Assembly (NCBI RefSeq): GCF_003815655.1 | Contig: NZ_CP033917.1 | Coordinates: 2,852,001 to 2,916,000 of the forward strand | DNA: 64,000 bases | Direction of reading: 5' to 3' | Origin: Chryseobacterium sp. G0201 | GTDB taxonomy: Bacteria > Bacteroidota > Bacteroidia > Flavobacteriales > Weeksellaceae | Part shown: positions 8,116 to 16,735 of the stretch, in pieces | Position numbering within the stretch: position 1 is the first letter of the stretch | Layout: each line of letters begins with the position of its first letter | Program-made: the position numbers and the translations under genes | Notes under the pieces: generated by a model | Told to the model about the DNA's origin: nothing | Database searches by the model: none | What the model saw: the letters and a program-made list of their open reading frames with translations, nothing else

Positions 8116-10539
8116 ATGTATAGAATCAGATTATTGCTCTTTTTGATAACGGTATTATGCTCGTCTATGGCGTATGCCCAAGTTGCAGGAATTACGATTT
8201 CAGGATTGATTAAAAATAAAACAAACAAACTGGTTTTGTCTTACGTGAATGTCCTGGCAAGAACAGAAAAAGATACCGCATTTGTAGCAGGAACAATTAC
8301 CAATGAAGAAGGAAGATTCTCGTTAACAGGAATCAAGCCTGGTAATTACCAATTGGAATTTTCGCTCTCGGGATTTCGAAAGCAAAGGCAATCACTTTTT
8401 GTAGGAAGTTTATCCGAATTTTTAGAGATTCCACCAATAGAGCTTGAACAAGAAGCTGATAAAGAAACAAAAATCGAAGAAGTTGTTATGACAGCTTCGA
8501 AAAAAAATGAAATCAGCAATCAGCTTGATAAAAAGACCTATTCTGTCGCAGATAATATCAGTCAAAGCGGAGGTTCTGTTTTGCAAAGTATGCAAAATCT
8601 ACCAGGTGTAACTGTTCACGACGGAAAAGTGCAATTGCGTGGAAATGATAAAGTAACAGTTCTTATCGACGGTAAACAAACTGCTCTTACAGGTTTCGGA
8701 AGTCAGAGCGGACTTGATAATATTCCGGCTTCTGCGATTGATAAAATTGAAATAATCAACAATCCTTCTTCAAAATATGATGCCAACGGAAATGCAGGTA
8801 TCATCAATATTATTATGAAGAAAAACAAGCAAAACGGCTGGAACGGAAAAGTTGGTTTTACTTATGGTACAGGTTCTTATTGGGTAAGAAAAGAAAATCT
8901 GCCGACGATAAGACCTCAATATACGATTACGCCAAAAATCAACCCTTCGCTTTCGCTTAATTACAGAAAAGATAAGATTAATATTTTTCTTCAGGCTGAT
9001 AATTTATATACTGAAACATTAAATAAAAATGAATTTGTAAAGCGAACTTACGACGACGGAACAATCATTAATTCACAATTAAAAAGAAACAGAAACACAA
9101 ATTATTTGACCACAAAAGCTGGAATCGACTGGAATATTGATGCTCAAAATACATTGACAATTTCAGGATTGTACGGAACTGAAAAGATCATTGACCGTGG
9201 AGATCAGCCATTTTTTAACGGGGATTTTTCACATCGTATTCGCCTTTGGCAGTTTTTGGAGGATGAGTTGAAAACCACAATTATGGGAACGGCTTCTTAT
9301 CAGCACAAATTTAAAGACGCGGGACACGTATTAAATGTTGGATTCAATTATACATTCCACAGAGAAGACGAGAAATATTTCTATGATAATTATTTGCCGA
9401 CTTCAACAGGAGCTGATGCTTTTAAATTATTGTCTGACGAACAGGTTTATGATTTTACTATTGATTATGTAAAACCTTTGAAATACGGTCGAATTGAAAC
9501 GGGAATTAAGCTGAGAAACAGAAGCATTCCAACCAATATGTATTTTATTCCGGGCGTCAATTCTGTTTTAGATGCCAATGCGGGAGGTTGGGCGACCTAT
9601 AAAGAATTAATTCCTGCCATTTATGGTAATTATATTTTTGAAAATGAAAAATGGGAAGCCGAGCTTGGTGTAAGACTCGAATATGTGAAAATTAACTATG
9701 ACGTCAATCCAAATCATCCGACTTACGAAAGTGAAAGCTACAATTATACACAGCCATTTCCAAACCTAAGATTGGCTTATAAATTAAACGACCACAATAA
9801 GTTATCGATATTTTATAATAGAAGAGTAGACCGACCGAATGAAGTTGATATCCGAATTTTCCCGAAATATGACGATGCTGAAATCATTAAAGTTGGAAAC
9901 CCGCAACTGAGACCGCAATTTACCAATTCGATTGAGTTGGGACACAAATACAATTGGGATAACGGTTATCTGTATTCAGCCTTATATCATCGTTTTGCGA
10001 ATGGGACAATTACCAGAATTTCAAGTATTGTTCCTGAAAGTACTTTGATCTATGCGGTGTTTCAAAATGCAGGAAAAAGTTATAATTCAGGATTGGAAAT
10101 GATATGGAATCAGAAAGTTTCGAAAGCCTATTCTTTTAATATCAATGGGAATATCTACAGAAATCAGATAGATGCATTTTCGGTGGAAAATCTTTATCCA
10201 CAACCCAATATTTTTTCTGCCAATCAGGAAACTGCCATTTCTGGAAATGTAAAATTGAACAACATTTTTAAATCGTCTAAAGGTTTTGATGCTCAACTAA
10301 CAGCTGTTTATCTGGCTCCGGATATTATTCCGCAAGGGAAAATAGGCTCGAGATTTTCAGTGGATTTTGGTGTAAAAAAATCAGTTCAAAACGGAAAAGG
10401 AGAAATATTTTTAAACGCAACCGATTTGCTGAACACAATGGTCATTAAGAAGAAAATTCAGGGTAATGGATTTGCTTACACAAGCGATGATTATTACGAA
10501 ACTCAGGTGGTGAGATTAGGTTATAGTTATAAATTTTAA
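8116..10539 (+). CDS. TonB-dependent receptor-like outer-membrane beta-barrel protein
   Basis: An 807-residue protein with a signal peptide (about 1-22), a carboxypeptidase-regulatory-like beta-sandwich (about 25-112), a plug region (QNLPGVTVHDGKVQLRGNDK, then ASAIDKIEIINNPSSKYD) and a long C-terminal barrel ending in an aromatic residue (SYKF). It belongs to the outer membrane beta-barrel family that resembles TonB receptors. Its ligand is not visible. It lies 125 bases after the PepSY-like gene behind its own copy of the direct-repeat operator, so it is likely induced together with the RND pump. The HD-domain gene follows 19 bases later. Confidence 0.88.
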   Translation: MYRIRLLLFLITVLCSSMAYAQVAGITISGLIKNKTNKLVLSYVNVLARTEKDTAFVAGTITNEEGRFSLTGIKPGNYQLEFSLSGFRKQRQSLFVGSLSEFLEIPPIELEQEADKETKIEEVVMTASKKNEISNQLDKKTYSVADNISQSGGSVLQSMQNLPGVTVHDGKVQLRGNDKVTVLIDGKQTALTGFGSQSGLDNIPASAIDKIEIINNPSSKYDANGNAGIINIIMKKNKQNGWNGKVGFTYGTGSYWVRKENLPTIRPQYTITPKINPSLSLNYRKDKINIFLQADNLYTETLNKNEFVKRTYDDGTIINSQLKRNRNTNYLTTKAGIDWNIDAQNTLTISGLYGTEKIIDRGDQPFFNGDFSHRIRLWQFLEDELKTTIMGTASYQHKFKDAGHVLNVGFNYTFHREDEKYFYDNYLPTSTGADAFKLLSDEQVYDFTIDYVKPLKYGRIETGIKLRNRSIPTNMYFIPGVNSVLDANAGGWATYKELIPAIYGNYIFENEKWEAELGVRLEYVKINYDVNPNHPTYESESYNYTQPFPNLRLAYKLNDHNKLSIFYNRRVDRPNEVDIRIFPKYDDAEIIKVGNPQLRPQFTNSIELGHKYNWDNGYLYSALYHRFANGTITRISSIVPESTLIYAVFQNAGKSYNSGLEMIWNQKVSKAYSFNINGNIYRNQIDAFSVENLYPQPNIFSANQETAISGNVKLNNIFKSSKGFDAQLTAVYLAPDIIPQGKIGSRFSVDFGVKKSVQNGKGEIFLNATDLLNTMVIKKKIQGNGFAYTSDDYYETQVVRLGYSYKF

Positions 10540-10558
10540 TTAAATATTCAATGCTGAT

Positions 10559-11140
10559 ATGAACAATCTAGTAGAAGCTGTAAGTAGCTATGTGATATTG
10601 TTTCTTTCGGAAAATCTTTCGAATGAGCTTGTTTTTCATAACATCAACCATACCTATGAAGTTGTTGCTGCGGCGAGAGAAATTGGCACTCAATGCTATC
10701 TTTCTGACAATGAAATGCTTGCTTTAGAAGTTGCTGCCTGGTTCCACGATTGTGGGTATGCAAACACATATCTCGGTCACGAAAATGAAAGTAAGAAAAT
10801 AGCTGAGGTCTTTTTGGGAAATTATGGATGTGAAAAAGATTTTATTGATACCGTTTTAAACTGTATTGAATCCACAAAATATCCACCCAAACCTTCTTCA
10901 CTAATCGAAAAAGTGTTATGTGATGCTGATTTGTATCATTTGACAAAAGCGAATTATCCAAAGTATGAAAAGGCATTGAGAAGGGAATTTGAAATATTTA
11001 TAAAACTGATTTACACTGACGAGGAATGGCTCAAAAAGAACTGTTGGTTTCTCTCAGAGCATACCTATTACACAGATTTTGGTCAAGAAGTTCTTTCGAA
11101 ATTTAAAGAGACCAACATTCAGATGCATTGTCCTAAATAA
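10559..11140 (+). CDS. HD domain phosphohydrolase
   Basis: A 193-residue soluble protein with an HD-type metal site: H27 and H31 (HNINH), H63-D64 in WFHDCGY, and a later Asp in VLCDADLYHL. The domain fills nearly the whole protein. HD proteins hydrolyse phosphoesters of nucleotides or cyclic nucleotides; here the substrate is unknown. It starts 19 bases after the TonB receptor gene on the same strand, so it is probably in the same transcript. A different HD-type protein is encoded at 56990-57607. Confidence 0.82.
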   Translation: MNNLVEAVSSYVILFLSENLSNELVFHNINHTYEVVAAAREIGTQCYLSDNEMLALEVAAWFHDCGYANTYLGHENESKKIAEVFLGNYGCEKDFIDTVLNCIESTKYPPKPSSLIEKVLCDADLYHLTKANYPKYEKALRREFEIFIKLIYTDEEWLKKNCWFLSEHTYYTDFGQEVLSKFKETNIQMHCPK

Positions 11141-11168
11141 ATTTTATATCAAAATTAATAAACATAAG

Positions 11169-11963
11169 ATGTTAAAATTCACTCAAAAAACAGTTTTCAG
11201 CATTTTCATATTATTTTCAACATTTGGGAAAGTTGCTGCCCAAAATAATGATACGATTCAGGTTCAGGAAACAAAGCAAGATAGCATCGTTGAACTGAAT
11301 ACAGAAACAAATCATCTTAATTATAAAAGATTGATTGTTCCTACGGCCTTAATAGGCTACGGCGTTGCAAGTTTGTCAGTAAAAGGGATTAAACAACTGA
11401 ATTTCTCGACCAGAGATGAGATCAATGAGCACAAACCGGATCACATCAGACTTGATAATTACACCCAATTCGCACCTGCTGCTTTGGTCTATGGATTAAA
11501 TGCTTTTGGGGTAGAAGGAAAACATAATTTCCGTGACAGAAGTATCATTTACGGAACATCTATATTGATTACCTCAGCAATTACAATTCCGTTGAAACAT
11601 ATTGTAAAAGAAGAAAGACCGGATCAATCCAATAATCTTTCTTTCCCTTCGGGTCATACGGCGATTGCATTTGCGTCTGCACAGTTTATGTTCCGAGAGT
11701 ACAAGGACACCAATTTCTGGCTCGGAATTTCGGGGTATTCACTCGCGGTTTTTACGGGAGTTTATAGAATGTTGAATGATAAGCATTGGGTTGGGGATGT
11801 CGTTGGCGGAGCCGGATTCGGTATTCTTTCCACGGAACTGGCTTATTGGTTATATCCTAAAATCAATCATTTGATAGGAGGGAAAAATCAAAATTCGGCT
11901 ACTATGGTTATGCCTTTTTATCAGAATAAAAGTGTTGGGATTGGTTTGGTTAAAACCTTTTAA
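11169..11963 (+). CDS. PAP2 family phosphatase with signal peptide
   Basis: A 264-residue protein. I chose ATG 11169 because it opens a typical signal peptide (MLKFTQKTVFSIFILF, ending near AAQ); the frame extends upstream to 11079 but would then overlap the HD gene. The PAP2 signature is complete: KHIVKEERP, FPSGHTAIAF and GVYRMLNDKHWVGDVVGG. These residues form the phosphohydrolase centre at the periplasmic face. Compared with the PAP2 gene at 1537 it has a cleavable leader and an extra N-terminal region. It follows the HD gene by 28 bases. The lipid or pyrophosphate substrate is unknown. Confidence 0.87.
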   Translation: MLKFTQKTVFSIFILFSTFGKVAAQNNDTIQVQETKQDSIVELNTETNHLNYKRLIVPTALIGYGVASLSVKGIKQLNFSTRDEINEHKPDHIRLDNYTQFAPAALVYGLNAFGVEGKHNFRDRSIIYGTSILITSAITIPLKHIVKEERPDQSNNLSFPSGHTAIAFASAQFMFREYKDTNFWLGISGYSLAVFTGVYRMLNDKHWVGDVVGGAGFGILSTELAYWLYPKINHLIGGKNQNSATMVMPFYQNKSVGIGLVKTF

Positions 11964-11966
11964 TTG

Positions 11967-12401
11967 ATGTCGAAAAATAAAAATATGTGGTTCTATTATG
12001 CCTTGCTTTCAGCTGTTTTTGCTGCATTCACAGCAATTTTTGCTAAAATGGGAGTATACAATATCAATTCTAATTTAGCAACTGGAATTAGAACAATAAT
12101 TATTTTGGTATTGGTCTGGAGCATTATTTTTATAAGAGGTGAAGCTAAAGATATTGGATCATTATCAAAATTTAATGTTATTTTCCTTGTCCTTTCCGGT
12201 GTTGCAACTGGGTTATCCTGGTTGTTTTATTTTAAGGCTTTACAGATAGGCAACATTTCGCAGGTCACGGCGGTAGATAAATTAAGTGTAGCCATTGCTA
12301 TTATTTTATCACTCTTGTTTTTTAAAGAAACATTAACATTGAAAACTGCGATCGGGGCTTTGTTGATTATCGGCGGAACTATTTTACTTGCCTTTAAATA
12401 A
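11967..12401 (+). CDS. EamA family half-size transporter
   Basis: A 144-residue hydrophobic protein with about five membrane segments and one EamA/DMT domain, ending in the characteristic GALLIIGGTILLAFK. Full-length DMT exporters have two such domains, so this one probably acts as a dimer, as other half-size members do. ATG 11967 is preferred to the in-frame TTG just before it. It begins 3 bases after the PAP2 stop, so it is almost certainly co-transcribed. The exported compound is unknown. Confidence 0.8.
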   Translation: MSKNKNMWFYYALLSAVFAAFTAIFAKMGVYNINSNLATGIRTIIILVLVWSIIFIRGEAKDIGSLSKFNVIFLVLSGVATGLSWLFYFKALQIGNISQVTAVDKLSVAIAIILSLLFFKETLTLKTAIGALLIIGGTILLAFK

Positions 12402-12441
12402 CAAAGATCCGGTCATAAAATATTTTGACTTTTTAGTCGAA

Positions 12442-12460
12442 TTCAAAATGTTTACAGAAT
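12442..12460 (+). promoter_or_regulatory. Degenerate direct-repeat operator (copy 4) before the second receptor gene
   Basis: TTCAAAAT (12442-12449), 3 bases, then TACAGAAT (12453-12460), which matches the second half-site TTCTAAAT at 5 positions, or 6 if A or T is allowed at position 4. Six bases past the equivalent of the 20-mer end is CATTTTTG (12468-12475), a 7-of-8 match to TAnnTTTG. The spacing is the same as at the three exact copies. Confidence 0.5.
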
Positions 12461-12494
12461 TGACTTTCATTTTTGCCTCATCATAAACATCGCT

Positions 12495-14717
12495 TTGAAA
12501 AAACTATCAATTCTTTTCGCTTTAATATCGACAACTTTAGTCTGTGCTCAAACTATAGACAAGAAAGCATCTGACACTTTAAAAGACCATCAGGTTAAAA
12601 CCATTCAGGAAGTTACCATTGTCGGCAAAAAAGCGGTTGTTGAAAATAAAGTTGATAAGATTGTTTACAATGTTGCCAATGACATAACCTCACAAAGTGG
12701 AGCCGCAATAGATGTTTTGAGAAAAGTTCCACAGGTAACGGTGGATGCAGACGGAAATGTGGAGTTACAGGGAAATCCGAATGTCAGATTCCTGATCAAC
12801 GGAAAACCTTCCAGCATATTTGGGAATAGTCTTGCCGATGCGCTGGCTTCTATTCCTGCTAGTCAGATCAAGAGCATTGAAGCGGTTACTAGTCCCGGAG
12901 CAAGATACGATGCGCAAGGAACGGGCGGGATCATCAATATTGTCCTGAACGAAAACAAAGTAAAAGGAATCAACGGATTGATTAACGCGTCTGCCGGAAC
13001 TCGTTTTGAAACAGGATCTTTGAATCTGAATTTCAGAAATAATAATTTCAGCTTAAATACCTTTTTCAGCGGAAATGCACAGCTGAAATCCAGAACACCT
13101 TTTTCACAAGATAGGATTTCTCATACAGCTACCACTCAAACCCGATTATTGCAGGACGGCTACACCGATTTTCAGAGACACGGTTATCGTACGGGATTGG
13201 GCTTTGATTGGACAATCAACAAAACAAACACCTTAACAGGTTACATTTCTTACAATGATTTTGCCAATAAAAGCATCGGTTTGATCAACCAGCAACAATA
13301 TATTAATGATTTTTCTCATTCAACCGAACAGTCGATCATTGGTTATAGAACTTCAGACAACCGTTCTTCGGTAAATTCTATTGATGGAAATTTGAGCTAT
13401 AGAAAAACGTTCCAAAAAGAAGGACAGGAATTGACGGCTGATTATGTGGTAAGTTACGGTTCGCCAAAAAGTAATTATTTGCAAACTCAGAGTCTGACAG
13501 GAGCTGTATTTCCATATGATGGCTTTTCTGGAAGCAATCCCGGAACGGATACCAGTCATAATTTGTCGGTAGATTATGTACAGCCGATCAATGACCAAAT
13601 TACATTGGAAATGGGTACAAAAGCCATTTTCCAGCACATTACAACAAATACGGATGTGAATGTTTTAGATGTTTTTTCAGGACAATATGAATTTGATCCT
13701 TTCCAGTCTTACCATTTGAAATATGATGTGGGAGTTTATGCCGCATATATTTCCTCTTCATTAAAATTATTTAATAACTGGCTTGATGTAAGAGCAGGGG
13801 CACGTTACGAATATACGACGGTAAAAATAGATTATCAGAATACCAATATTCCATCATACAGTTTGCTCGTGCCGTCATTCATTTTGTCTCATAAATTTGA
13901 CAGTGGCGAAACGATAAAATTAGCCTATACAAGAAGAGTTGAAAGACCGGAATATGCTGAATTAAACCCATTCTTAAATTTCAGCGATCCTCATAATATC
14001 ACAACAGGAAATCCTGCATTGAAGCCGGAATTAGGGGATAATATGGAATTAGGTTACAATAAGAATTTTGAAAACGGCGCTAATCTTTCATTCACCCTTA
14101 CAGAAAGGATCAACAGTCAGGATCTGAAACAAATCACTACTTTTTACCCAATTTATACGGTAAGCGGTATAAATTATACAAATGTTTCAGTAACCAGAAG
14201 AGATAACATCGGCAAGGAATATAATTCTGGTGGAATATTGTCAGGTTCTGTTGCTTTTTTAAATAATAAATTAAATCTTCGTGGTAATATGATGGTTTTT
14301 CACCGATATATCGTCAGTAATTATTTTGGGAACGTTGATATGGGAATGCGTTACCGCCTGAATTTAAATCTGAATTACTTATTTCCAAAAGATTTTATCG
14401 TAGAAGCATTTGGGAATTATAATTCTGCGGCGAAAAATATTCAGGGTAAAAATCCACAGTCGATCACTTACAGTATAGCAGCGAGAAAACAGTTCTGGAA
14501 TAAAAAAGCAAGTATTGGAATTACAACAACCAATCCTTTCAACAAGTATATCAAACAGGCGACAACTGTTGAGACTGGTGATTACAGCTCATCTTCTATA
14601 CGTTATTTACCGCTTCGTTCTTTCGGGATCAGCTTCAGTTATAAGTTTGGAAAAGATTTTAAAAAGGAAAAAGATATCAGTGATGATTATTTGAATGCGG
14701 CTTCTCAAGGAAATTAA
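12495..14717 (+). CDS. Outer-membrane beta-barrel receptor (TonB-receptor-like)
   Basis: A 740-residue protein starting at TTG 12495; this start gives a good signal peptide (MKKLSILFALISTTLVCAQ), and no ATG lies nearby in frame. The plug-like region follows directly (IDVLRKVPQVTVDADGNVEL; ASQIKSIEAVTSPGARYDAQ), with no N-terminal carboxypeptidase-like domain, unlike its paralogue at 8116. The rest is a beta-barrel. The ligand is unknown. A degenerate copy of the direct-repeat operator precedes it at the same spacing to a good -7 box, which suggests membership of the same regulon as the pump and the first receptor. Confidence 0.86.
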   Translation: MKKLSILFALISTTLVCAQTIDKKASDTLKDHQVKTIQEVTIVGKKAVVENKVDKIVYNVANDITSQSGAAIDVLRKVPQVTVDADGNVELQGNPNVRFLINGKPSSIFGNSLADALASIPASQIKSIEAVTSPGARYDAQGTGGIINIVLNENKVKGINGLINASAGTRFETGSLNLNFRNNNFSLNTFFSGNAQLKSRTPFSQDRISHTATTQTRLLQDGYTDFQRHGYRTGLGFDWTINKTNTLTGYISYNDFANKSIGLINQQQYINDFSHSTEQSIIGYRTSDNRSSVNSIDGNLSYRKTFQKEGQELTADYVVSYGSPKSNYLQTQSLTGAVFPYDGFSGSNPGTDTSHNLSVDYVQPINDQITLEMGTKAIFQHITTNTDVNVLDVFSGQYEFDPFQSYHLKYDVGVYAAYISSSLKLFNNWLDVRAGARYEYTTVKIDYQNTNIPSYSLLVPSFILSHKFDSGETIKLAYTRRVERPEYAELNPFLNFSDPHNITTGNPALKPELGDNMELGYNKNFENGANLSFTLTERINSQDLKQITTFYPIYTVSGINYTNVSVTRRDNIGKEYNSGGILSGSVAFLNNKLNLRGNMMVFHRYIVSNYFGNVDMGMRYRLNLNLNYLFPKDFIVEAFGNYNSAAKNIQGKNPQSITYSIAARKQFWNKKASIGITTTNPFNKYIKQATTVETGDYSSSSIRYLPLRSFGISFSYKFGKDFKKEKDISDDYLNAASQGN

Positions 14718-15106
14718 ATAGGGCTGATGTAAGTACTTAGATTTATATATTTTTATGTGACTGGATTAGTTTAATTATTTTATTTTACAAGTTAAAACTA
14801 TTATCAAAAGTGCTGATTTTAAAGTAGATGAATCGGATTTTTCCGATTTTATAAATTTGGAGAAAAAATAAATTAGTATAATTTTTTTTAAATAATAATT
14901 TGATTTTATGATTTTAAACTAAAAAATTATGACAGATCTGAGAATTGTTTGATCCCAAAAACATATAAATTGACATACAATTGTTGACTGAGCCGTAGTG
15001 AATCAATAATTTCTCTCTTTTTTATCTATAACAAAGAAGTATTATAAATAAAACAATTGATTATCTGTTGATTGCATACTGTAGAAGAAAAAAAGGATGT
15101 TCTTAG

Positions 15107-15137
15107 TTTGGAAATAATTAAAAATGATCTATATTTG
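15107..15137 (+). promoter_or_regulatory. Flavobacterial promoter for tRNA-Asp
   Basis: TTTG (15107-15110), 19 bases, TATATTTG (15130-15137): a perfect match to the Bacteroidota -33/-7 consensus. Transcription should start near 15142, some 157 bases before the mature tRNA. Confidence 0.8.
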
Positions 15138-15250
15138 CACCAGTAAAAACGACGATCTCTTGATTGTTTAAAAAAGTGACCTATTCGGTGACCTCTTAAA
15201 CAAGAGAACAATATAAAGCTTATGGATAGGGCTTTTTTGAAAAAATAACA

Positions 15251-15268
15251 AGTCCCGTCCGGATCGCA
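15251..15268 (+). repeat. 18-base duplicate of the tRNA-Asp 3' end
   Basis: AGTCCCGTCCGGATCGCA is identical to 15357-15374, the 3' part of the intact tRNA plus two bases. The copies lie 106 bases apart in direct orientation, and the rest of a tRNA is missing before this copy. It could be the remnant of a tandem tRNA-Asp gene or an old recombination site. Confidence 0.75.
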
Positions 15269-15298
15269 GAAGTTTTCTCAATTTACTTTAAAAAAATT

Positions 15299-15372
15299 GA
15301 TCCGGTAGTTCAGCTGGTTAGAATGCCGCCCTGTCACGGCGGAGGTCGCGGGTTCGAGTCCCGTCCGGATCG
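15299..15372 (+). tRNA. tRNA-Asp (GTC)
   Basis: A 74-base cloverleaf: acceptor GATCCGG pairs with CCGGATC, the anticodon stem CCGCC/GGCGG holds the loop CTGTCAC with anticodon GTC, the T-arm is GCGGG-TTCGAGT-CCCGT, and the discriminator is G, as expected for tRNA-Asp. No CCA is encoded (CA follows the discriminator). Confidence 0.96.
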
Positions 15373-15383
15373 CAAGATCTTTT

Positions 15384-15416
15384 AAACTCTTCAAAACATT
15401 TTGAAGAGTTTTTTTA
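15384..15416 (+). terminator. Terminator after tRNA-Asp
   Basis: A 13-bp perfect inverted repeat (15384-15396 with 15399-15411) around CTCTTCAAAA/TTTTGAAGAG, followed by a T-run. Confidence 0.85.
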
Positions 15417-15453
15417 TTTTATATCGTTTGATATTTTTTAGCACATAAAATAT

Positions 15454-16566
15454 TTACTGTTCCAGCCATTTCTTGAATTCTGCAACTCTATTTTTACTGA
15501 TGAGTATCACTTCTTCACTTTCGGGTTTTACGACAAGTTTTAATTGATTTTTGCCATACACAAGAATATTGTTAATCGCTTTCACATTAATAATAAATTG
15601 GCGATTGGCTCTGTAAAATGTTTGAGGATCTAAAGTTTTAATCAATTCATCGAGACTCGAGTTGATTGAATATTGATTTCCCGAACATGTTTTAATATAA
15701 ACAATATTGTTCTCAAGAAAGAAATAAGCAATATCTGAGGTTTCTAAAGAGATTAATTCATCTTTATGATAGGTAATAATTCTTTTTTTTGAATTTTCGG
15801 TTGATTCTTCGCTTGTGAAATTGTTATTGCTTTCTCTATGTTTTTCGTGAATTAAATGAAGCTGTGTATTGATTGCCGTTAAAGTATTGACTTCATCATT
15901 AAGGTTTTTAATCTCATTATTTTTTTGATTTTCATATTTTTTATAAATCATTCTAATCAGAAAGAAACTTATTCCGAGAATTGATAAAGTGGCAAGTAAG
16001 AATACAATTAAAAAAGTTAAATATAAATCAGAAATCTGCTTTTCGATTACCTCAATATTAGCGTGTGAAGCTACCATCCAATTACTGCCTTCTACAGGAT
16101 AAAAACTTACAATTTCAGAGGTGCGGTTTGAGTTTCTATTAAAATTATGTATTCCCGTATTGGCTTTTCCAGAATTTAGAATTTCCAGAAAATCAAACTG
16201 CTTGTCATTATCTACAATAAATTCTGAGCTGTTTTTCTCTACTTTACGACCAATTAAAGCCGGATTGGGATGACAAAGTTCAATACCCTTTTGATTATAC
16301 ATACAAATAAATCCACTTTGAGTATCTGTATTGACAATGCTGCTTTGAAGATTCTGAATAACCGTTTCTTTTGAAAGACCTTGTTTAAGCTGTAGCTCTA
16401 ACAATTTACCAATTTCCCTCGCTTCTCTTTTCCCGGCCTCAAACGTACTGTCGAAAACATCTTTTTTAGAAGACGAATATAAATATCGGAAGGAAAAAAA
16501 ACTGATAAGTAAAATAACAATACTTATTGCGAGAAAAGTGATGGTATAAAGATTGATCTTTTTCAT
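15454..16566 (-). CDS. Membrane-bound LytTR regulator with extracytoplasmic Cache-like sensor
   Basis: A 370-residue protein. Membrane helix 1 (about residues 8-27) and helix 2 (about 183-205) flank a Cache-like sensor region (QSGFICMYNQKGIELCHPNP, later WMVASHANIEVI). A short coiled coil (about 210-240) links to a C-terminal LytTR DNA-binding domain (about 265-370) with RANRQFIINVKAINNI. No receiver or kinase domain is present, so it would work as a one-component receptor-regulator: ligand sensed outside, DNA bound inside. It is transcribed divergently from the cytochrome P460 pair, which makes those genes its likely targets. Three ATTCGC repeats lie in the shared promoter region (16587-16629). 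Confidence 0.85.
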   Translation of the reverse strand: MKKINLYTITFLAISIVILLISFFSFRYLYSSSKKDVFDSTFEAGKREAREIGKLLELQLKQGLSKETVIQNLQSSIVNTDTQSGFICMYNQKGIELCHPNPALIGRKVEKNSSEFIVDNDKQFDFLEILNSGKANTGIHNFNRNSNRTSEIVSFYPVEGSNWMVASHANIEVIEKQISDLYLTFLIVFLLATLSILGISFFLIRMIYKKYENQKNNEIKNLNDEVNTLTAINTQLHLIHEKHRESNNNFTSEESTENSKKRIITYHKDELISLETSDIAYFFLENNIVYIKTCSGNQYSINSSLDELIKTLDPQTFYRANRQFIINVKAINNILVYGKNQLKLVVKPESEEVILISKNRVAEFKKWLEQ

Positions 16567-16586
16567 TGATGATGGGAGAATTTCTA

Positions 16587-16629
16587 ATTCGCTTCAAAAT
16601 TACTCATTTATTCGCAAGAAAATATTCGC
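16587..16629. promoter_or_regulatory. Triple ATTCGC repeat in divergent promoter
   Basis: ATTCGC occurs at 16587, 16610 and 16624, all in the same orientation (offsets 23 and 14). LytTR proteins bind direct repeats about two helical turns apart, so the first two copies could serve the adjacent LytTR regulator. This is inferred from position only. Confidence 0.35.
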
Positions 16630-16735
16630 TTTTAAGGTTTAAATTTTCCCTTTCATAAATGATTTAATATGGTAATGTGTTGATTTAGTATAACTTTGAT
16701 TTCAGAATTTAAATAAACTATAAAATGATTCTCTC

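Larger units (their letters stand above)
14718..15298. other. AT-rich non-coding region before tRNA-Asp
   Basis: No supported ORF. It holds the tRNA promoter (15107-15137) and, downstream of it, an 18-base copy of the tRNA-Asp 3' end (15251-15268). The stretch 15157-15208 also contains CTCTTG...CAAGAG inverted arms around a twice-repeated GTGACCT, with no known function. The first 380 bases look featureless. Confidence 0.6.

Noticed and set aside
11079..11168. Upstream start for the second PAP2 protein
   Set aside because: It would overlap the HD gene by 62 bases and put about 30 charged residues before an evident signal peptide.
15251..15374. Attachment-site pair of an integrated element at tRNA-Asp
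   Set aside because: Only 106 bases lie between the copies, there is no integrase, and the extra copy is on the 5' side of the tRNA, opposite to usual integration.
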